Source: Streptomyces sp. NBC_01283
GTDB lineage: Bacteria > Actinomycetota > Actinomycetes > Streptomycetales > Streptomycetaceae
Assembly (NCBI RefSeq): GCF_041435335.1
Contig: NZ_CP108430.1
Span: 1,240,001-1,304,000 of the forward strand
Reading direction: 5' to 3'
Length of the DNA: 64,000 nucleotides
In this document: positions 57,831 through 64,000 of the stretch, in pieces
How positions within the stretch are numbered: position 1 is the stretch's first letter
Layout of the letters: each line of letters starts with the position of its first letter
Notes under the pieces: model-generated
Databases searched by the model: none
The model's input: the letters and a program-made list of their open reading frames with translations, nothing else
Told to the model about the DNA's origin: nothing
Translations under genes and position numbers: made by a program

Positions 57831-59819
57831 TCAGCCGCGGTCGTAGTGGTAACCGTCGCCGTGGGAGGGCCCGACGTTGTGGCGGATGCCGCTCGGCTCA
57901 TCGAGGATGAAGTAGGAGGGGTCCATGTCCCCGCACACGATCTGACTAGAGCGACCCTCGTCCAGATGGGCGGTGCCGATGTTGATGCGCTTCCCGCCGT
58001 CCGTCACTGACACCAGCTTGGCCACGTTCTCGCAGTGCCCGCCGCTGCCCGAATCGGTGATGAGCTTGACGGCGCGGCTGCCCGGCGCGACCCGGTAGAT
58101 GATCACCTTCTGCGGCTGCTGGACGTAGGGCGAGTTGAGGGTCCAGGTTCCGGTGAAGCCCTGCGGGACGCGGTTGCCGGAGTCGCCGGAGCCCGAGTCC
58201 GAACCGGAACCCGAGCCGGAACCCGAGCCGGATCCCGACGAGCCGCCGGAGCCCGAACTCCCGCCGCCCGAGGACGCATCGGGGTCCGAGCCCCCGCCCT
58301 TTCCGGTGGACGCGGCGCCGTCGCCCGAGGCCTGCTCATCGCCGGCGGCGCCGCCGGACGAGGTGCCGTCCCTGCCCGGTGAGGAGTCGTCGTCCTTGCC
58401 CTTGCCCTTCTCCTTGTCGTCCTTTCCGTCTTTTCCGTCCTTGCGGTCCTTGCCCTTGCCGTCAGAGCCCTTGGACCCCGAAGGGGTGGGAGCCGTCGGG
58501 GAGTTGTCGGCGCCGGGTGGTGCGCCGTCGGCACCGGGGGCGCCTTGGGTGCCGTCCTCTCCGTCGAGCAGGGCCAGGGTGCCGCCGGCCGCCACTACGG
58601 CGATGACGGCGACCGCCACGGCCCAGTTTCTGCGGGTGCGCCGGTGGGTGCGCTCGGGCGCGGCCGTGACAGGAGAGATGACTGCCGGTTCAGCCTTCCC
58701 GGGTGACCCGGGCACGTCGGCACCGGCTTGCGGCTTCGGCGCCGCCCGCAGCCCGAAGGTCGCGACGTCCGACGCCTTGGCGGGCTCTGACGCCTTCGAG
58801 GCCTCCGGTGCCGCTGCGGGTTCCGATGGATTTGAGGCCTCCGGCGCCTCCACGTCCAGCAGCCTCGCCGCGTCCTGCGCGAGACGAGCCACCAGCGCGG
58901 GCGGCAGCCACGCGGCGCTCTCCGCTCCCGAGGGGCGCGGTCGCTCCGGGCCCGCCAACAGCTCCTCCACGCCGGGGCGTTCAGCGGGCTCCTTGGTCAG
59001 GCAGCGAGCGATGAACGTGCGCAGCGGCTCGTCCTCGATGCGGGTCAGGTCGGGCGCGGCCTCGACGATGCGGTACATCACGGCGTGCTGGTTGCTCGCG
59101 CCGTGCCCGAAGGGCAGTTGCCCCGTCGCCGCGTACATGAGGACGCAGCCGAGCGCGAAGACGTCGGCCGGGGTGCCCGTCTCCTCGCCCAGGATCTGCT
59201 CGGGCGCCATGAAGCCGGGCGAGCCGATGACCATGCCCGTGCTGGTGAGCATCGACTCCACGGAGACCTGCAGCGCCCGCGCGATGCCGAAGTCGATGAC
59301 TTTCGGGCCCGCAACGGTGAGCAGCACGTTGGACGGCTTCAGATCCCGGTGCACGATTCCGGCGCCGTGGATACCCTGCAGCGCCCGCAGCAATCCGTCG
59401 GCCAGCGCGTACACCGAGGAGGCGGGCAGCGGACCGTACGTCAGGAGCGCCTGCTCCAAGGAGGGTCCCGGCACGTAACCGGTGGCCACCCAGGGCCGTG
59501 CGGCGTCCGGGTCCGCGTCGAGTACCGGTGCCGTGAAGCGGCCTCCGACGCGCCGCGCCGCCTCGATCTCCCGGCGGAACCGTGCCCTGAACTCCCCGTT
59601 GGAGGTGTGCTCTTCGTGCACCACCTTCACGGCGACCGTACGGCCGCCTTCGGAGCGGGCCAGGTAGACCCGGCCCATGCCGCCGGAGCCCAGCCGTCCC
59701 AGCAGCGGGTAGGGGCCTATCCGACGCGGGTCGCCCGGCGTCAGCGGCTCTATGCCGCCGCCGTCACCGCCGTTGCCGCCGTCGCCGCTGTCCCGCTCGT
59801 CGCCATGGTCACCGCTCAT
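57831..59819 (-). CDS. Transmembrane Ser/Thr protein kinase
   Basis: 662 residues. Kinase domain about 37-290: glycine loop LGRLGSGGMGRVYLAR, Lys65 in VAVKVV, HRD 157-159 (IVHRDLKPSNVLL), DFG 176-178 (KVIDFGIA), APE in PGFMAPEQI. A proline- and alanine-rich juxtamembrane part, one helix at about 399-418, a long Gly/Ser/Asp/Lys linker (420-555), then a small extracellular domain with a Cys pair (HCENVAKLV, SQIVCGDMDPS). No PASTA repeats, so it is not a PknB wall sensor. Confidence 0.92.
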   Translation of the reverse strand: MSGDHGDERDSGDGGNGGDGGGIEPLTPGDPRRIGPYPLLGRLGSGGMGRVYLARSEGGRTVAVKVVHEEHTSNGEFRARFRREIEAARRVGGRFTAPVLDADPDAARPWVATGYVPGPSLEQALLTYGPLPASSVYALADGLLRALQGIHGAGIVHRDLKPSNVLLTVAGPKVIDFGIARALQVSVESMLTSTGMVIGSPGFMAPEQILGEETGTPADVFALGCVLMYAATGQLPFGHGASNQHAVMYRIVEAAPDLTRIEDEPLRTFIARCLTKEPAERPGVEELLAGPERPRPSGAESAAWLPPALVARLAQDAARLLDVEAPEASNPSEPAAAPEASKASEPAKASDVATFGLRAAPKPQAGADVPGSPGKAEPAVISPVTAAPERTHRRTRRNWAVAVAVIAVVAAGGTLALLDGEDGTQGAPGADGAPPGADNSPTAPTPSGSKGSDGKGKDRKDGKDGKDDKEKGKGKDDDSSPGRDGTSSGGAAGDEQASGDGAASTGKGGGSDPDASSGGGSSGSGGSSGSGSGSGSGSGSDSGSGDSGNRVPQGFTGTWTLNSPYVQQPQKVIIYRVAPGSRAVKLITDSGSGGHCENVAKLVSVTDGGKRINIGTAHLDEGRSSQIVCGDMDPSYFILDEPSGIRHNVGPSHGDGYHYDRG

Positions 59820-60024
59820 GCCGCTCTGTTCCCCCGTTGTTCCATGTTCCGTACTTCCGGCCGGAGTTCCCGTTCCCGCACGCCGTCTTACCTCATGGTG
59901 ACGGTGCGCCGCGTGGGGCAGTCACTCCCCGGTGCGACTCAACAGACCGACGTGACCCCCGAGTTGATCGGTACTATAGAAAACCTAAGTGCCTGCTATC
60001 AATGGGGAAGGCGGCCCGGCGCGC

Positions 60025-61017
60025 ATGACACGCAGCTATGACCAGTCCTGTCCGGCGGCCCGGGCCCTGGACGTCGTCGGCGGCCGGTGGTCCCTGCTGA
60101 TCGTGCGCGAACTGCTGCTCGGCCCCCGGCGGTACACCGACCTCGTCACGGGCCTGCCCGGCATCGGCCCCAACGTCCTGGCCGAGCGGCTGCGCGCGCT
60201 GCGCAAGGCGGGCATCCTCAGTCAGGTCAAACTGCCGCCCCCGGCGTCGTCGGCGGTCTACGAACTGACCGAACTCGGCACCGCCATGCGTCCGGTGCTC
60301 GACGAGCTGACCCGCTGGGGCATGCGGCTGCCGACCTCGCCCCGGCCCGGCGACACCTTCCGGCTCAGCTGGGTGCTCGGCTGCCTGCGCGCCAGCTTCC
60401 GGCCCGAAGAGGCCAGTGGCGTACGGGAGACGTACGAGTTCCGGGTGGACGGCGACACGTTCCACCTCCGCGTCGACGACGGCGTGCTCGACATCCAGAA
60501 CGGCAGCGCCACGGACCCCGTCTGCGCCATCACCACCGACCTCGGTTCGTTCCTCGCCATCGGCGCCCGCCTGGTGGACATCGAGGACGCCGTCGCGCGC
60601 GGCCTGGCCCGCCTGGAGGGTGAACTCCCGGCCGCCGCACGGGTGGTGGCCATCCTCGGCGCGCACCCCGAGGCCACCGGCGGGCGCCACGGCATCGTCG
60701 GAGCCGTCGGTGCCACGTTCCGCCCCGACCACGCTCTCGGCGTACGCGAGACGTACGAGTTCGTGGTCGGCGACCTGGTCTTCCATGCTCGCGTCGACGA
60801 CGGGACCGTCAAGATGGACCTCGGCCCCGCCCCGGACGCCGTCGCGACGATCGTCACCGACCTGGGCACCTTTCTTCAGCTGGGTGTGGGCTCCCTGCCG
60901 CTGGAGGACGCGCTCAGCGCCCAGGTCATCGAGGTCAGCGGCGACCCGGAGGCGGGGCTGCGCATGGCGGACGCCTTCGGCGTGGTCCGCGCCGACCGCA
61001 CGGCTGCCGCTTCCTGA
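60025..61017 (+). CDS. HxlR-type winged-helix regulator with tandem SCP2-like domains
   Basis: About 330 residues. The HxlR winged helix is at 1-95: [40 protein letters not shown], then VYELTELGTAMRPVLDEL. The rest has two copies of one unit: SGVRETYEFRVDGDTFHLRV and LGVRETYEFVVGDLVFHARV, each followed by ITTDLGSFLAIG/IVTDLGTFLQLG, as in SCP2-type lipid-binding domains. ATG at 60025 is chosen; an in-frame GTG lies at 59989. A TATAG-type -10 element lies near 59972. Confidence 0.87.
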   Translation: MTRSYDQSCPAARALDVVGGRWSLLIVRELLLGPRRYTDLVTGLPGIGPNVLAERLRALRKAGILSQVKLPPPASSAVYELTELGTAMRPVLDELTRWGMRLPTSPRPGDTFRLSWVLGCLRASFRPEEASGVRETYEFRVDGDTFHLRVDDGVLDIQNGSATDPVCAITTDLGSFLAIGARLVDIEDAVARGLARLEGELPAAARVVAILGAHPEATGGRHGIVGAVGATFRPDHALGVRETYEFVVGDLVFHARVDDGTVKMDLGPAPDAVATIVTDLGTFLQLGVGSLPLEDALSAQVIEVSGDPEAGLRMADAFGVVRADRTAAAS

Positions 61018-61039
61018 CCCACGAACCCACGACGCGACG

Positions 61040-61080
61040 ACGGCGGGCCCCGGCGGATCGAATCCGCCGGGGCCCGCCGT
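61040..61080. terminator. Long perfect-stem terminator between convergent genes
   Basis: A 19-bp perfect stem (61040-61058 with 61062-61080) and three-base loop, between the HxlR gene and convergent argG. Confidence 0.88.
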
Positions 61081-61138
61081 TCAGGTACGTACGAACAAGG
61101 CACGTACGGCCAATGACACGTACGACCGGTGAGCCGTG

Positions 61139-62626
<1,488 letters not shown>

Positions 62627-62757
62627 CTACCCTTCGCCGGTTGGCCGCGGCTCTCGGCCCCACGCGATTCCCTTCACTCTTCAAGGGGTACGCCCCTCTC
62701 GTCACCGCACGCACCCCGGCACTGCACGCACCCGGCCTCGGACTAGAGACCCAAGTG

Positions 62758-63558
62758 ATGAACTCCTGGACCACGCCCGACCGCCCCGGTGAACCGCTCG
62801 CCGACCGCTACGCCCGCCGCAGCACTTCGCTCCGCGGCACCATCCGCCACCGGCTCGTCGACCGGGCTCTGGCCGATCACCTGCCCGCCGTACCGCCGCA
62901 GCGGGTGCTTGACGTCGGCGGCGGCACCGGCGTCCAGGCCCGGATGCTGGCCCTGCGCGGTCACCACGTCACCGTGCTCGATCCCGACGAGACCATGCTG
63001 GCCAGAGCCCGCACCGCCTGGCTGCCGCACGCCCCCGACGCACCGGGCAGCATCACCTTTCACCGCGGCCTCGGCGAGCAGGCCCCGCAGCTGGTCGGCT
63101 CCGGATGGGACGCGGTGCTGTGCCACGGCGTCCTGATGTACCTGGAGGACCCGGCCCCGCTGCTGCACGTCCTCGCCCAGTGCCTGCGCCCCGGCGGCAT
63201 CATCTCCGTCCTCGCCTATCAGGCCGACGCCCTGGCCATACGGCGCGGACTGACGCGTGACTGGAGCGGCGCGCTGGAGGCGTTGCGCAGCCCGGTGGAG
63301 CACAACAGCATCGGCACGATCAGCCGTGGCGTGGACCGGACCATGGTCCTGCGGCTCTTCGCCGACCACGATCTCGACCTCCTGCAGTGGTACGGGGTGC
63401 GGGTGTTCACCGACCACCTCGAGGACGAGTGCGTCGGCGAGGATTTCGACCAGGTCCTGGAGGCGGAGTGGGAGGCCGGCCGCATGGATCCCTACCGGCG
63501 CGTCGCCCGTCACTTCCACCTCATCTCCCGCGCGCGGCAGGACCGGACGACGACGTGA
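62758..63558 (+). CDS. SAM-dependent methyltransferase
   Basis: 266 residues starting MNSWTTPDRPGEPLADRYAR. SAM motif I is VLDVGGGTGVQARMLALRG near 43-61, followed by VTVLDPDETMLARARTAW and GWDAVLCHGVLMYLEDPAPL near 117-136; HRLVDRALADHLPAVPPQR is just upstream of the fold. Resembles S-adenosylmethionine-dependent methyltransferases of the SmtA/CmoA-like group. The ribosome site is weak and a GTG one codon earlier is possible. Confidence 0.85.
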   Translation: MNSWTTPDRPGEPLADRYARRSTSLRGTIRHRLVDRALADHLPAVPPQRVLDVGGGTGVQARMLALRGHHVTVLDPDETMLARARTAWLPHAPDAPGSITFHRGLGEQAPQLVGSGWDAVLCHGVLMYLEDPAPLLHVLAQCLRPGGIISVLAYQADALAIRRGLTRDWSGALEALRSPVEHNSIGTISRGVDRTMVLRLFADHDLDLLQWYGVRVFTDHLEDECVGEDFDQVLEAEWEAGRMDPYRRVARHFHLISRARQDRTTT

Positions 63559-63609
63559 GGAGCCGGCACCCGAAACAGGGAGCCGGCACTCGAAGACGAA
63601 CGCCAGATT

Positions 63610-63645
63610 GGCATGCACCCGTCTATTCACGGACGGGTGCATGCC
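63610..63645. terminator. Hairpin terminator after methyltransferase
   Basis: A 14-bp perfect stem (63610-63623 with 63632-63645) and eight-base loop, 50 bases after the stop and 36 before the next start. Confidence 0.82.
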
Positions 63646-63681
63646 CATAAGGTGAGCGGCCTTCGCGTACTGGGGGGTCTC

Positions 63682-64000
63682 GTGAACGGTCTCCGTGCGG
63701 TCTTCGTCTGTCTCGTGCTCGCGTGTACCGCGGTGGTGTCACCCGCCGCCGCCGTGCCGCGAGCCGCGCCCGTGGCACCGAGCTGGTCGGCGCTGCCGGT
63801 ACCCGCGGCCAGCCCGCCGGTGACCGTGCTCGACCTCGGGGCCCGCGGACCCGGCGAGGCGTGGGCCACCGGGTACGAGCAGGCCGCCGACGGGCAGCGG
63901 CCTCTCCTGTACCGGTGGGACGGCAAAACGTGGAGCCGGGACACGACCTTCCCCGGCGCCGGCGAGCCGGGCTACCTCAGGGGGGTGCAGTTCGTCGGCA
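63682..64000 (+). CDS. Secreted protein, probable beta-propeller, C-terminus beyond window
   Basis: GTG at 63682 with GGGGGG before it. The first 30 residues are a signal peptide (VFVCLVLACTAVVSPAAAVP). The mature part has GARGPGEAWATGYEQAADGQ and LLYRWDGKTWSRDTTFPGAG, the tryptophan-rich WDGKTW repeats of secreted beta-propeller proteins. The end lies outside the window. Confidence 0.75.
   Translation, partial: MNGLRAVFVCLVLACTAVVSPAAAVPRAAPVAPSWSALPVPAASPPVTVLDLGARGPGEAWATGYEQAADGQRPLLYRWDGKTWSRDTTFPGAGEPGYLRGVQFVG

Overview
The window reads as a stretch of a Streptomyces chromosome. It is very GC-rich, nearly every base is coding, GTG and TTG starts are common, and many starts overlap the preceding stop. 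The gene families are typical of the genus: a gas vesicle cluster, an ATP-binding/XRE/DUF397 module, an ANTAR regulator, a second-type ClpP, DUF6328, PQQ-like propeller proteins, a PASTA-less Ser/Thr kinase and the long-form ArgG. No tRNA, rRNA, insertion sequence or CRISPR array was seen.

Layout. 1-4535 (minus): urease operon ureA-B-C-F-G-D, with ureD cut by the window edge. 4736-6520: a TetR regulator divergent from a membrane protein, with a repeated operator between them. 6632-11341: a solitary Phd-type antitoxin, a winged-helix regulator, an ANTAR protein, a Ppx/GppA phosphatase, a PLP decarboxylase and a PfpI/DJ-1 protein. 11385-17338 (minus): a gas vesicle operon in the order O-A-F-G-Y-Z-J-L-S-K, preceded by a holin-X-like membrane protein. 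17368-21762: amidase, ClpP paralogue, small unknown gene, and a c-di-AMP riboswitch controlling an NlpC/P60 cell-wall hydrolase. 21740-25232: a LysE exporter divergent from its LysR regulator, then the ATP-binding/XRE/DUF397 module. 25233-29747: biotin genes, bioF divergent from bioB-bioA-bioD.

29870-35633: methyltransferase, two VOC proteins, a ribbon-helix-helix antitoxin with a Fic-like partner, and a MacB-type ABC exporter. 35710-38964: two paralogous membrane-anchored PQQ-like propeller proteins. 39721-48089: two pairs of CNNM/CBS transporters in mirror orientation, flanking an ABC-F protein, a phage-like holin, a scar made of fused cupin and AraC remnants, and an acyltransferase. 48300-49640: BlaI/M56 sensor pair. 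49790-51827: a broken VOC gene, a V8-like protease, a small beta-sandwich protein and a small unknown.

51856-56542: a receiver-like protein, TetR, saccharopine-dehydrogenase-like protein, GlxA-type regulator, and a two-gene operon of unknown function whose products share a motif. 56623-64000: zinc alcohol dehydrogenase, Ser/Thr kinase, HxlR regulator with duplicated C-terminal domain, argG, a methyltransferase, and the start of a secreted protein.

The clearest functional units are nitrogen metabolism (urease), biotin synthesis, gas vesicles and riboswitch-controlled wall turnover. The most unusual material is in the mirrored CNNM pairs with a decay scar between them, the degenerate Fic-like gene, the shared CTAGA-N7-TCTAG operators, and the unknown pair at 55401-56542.
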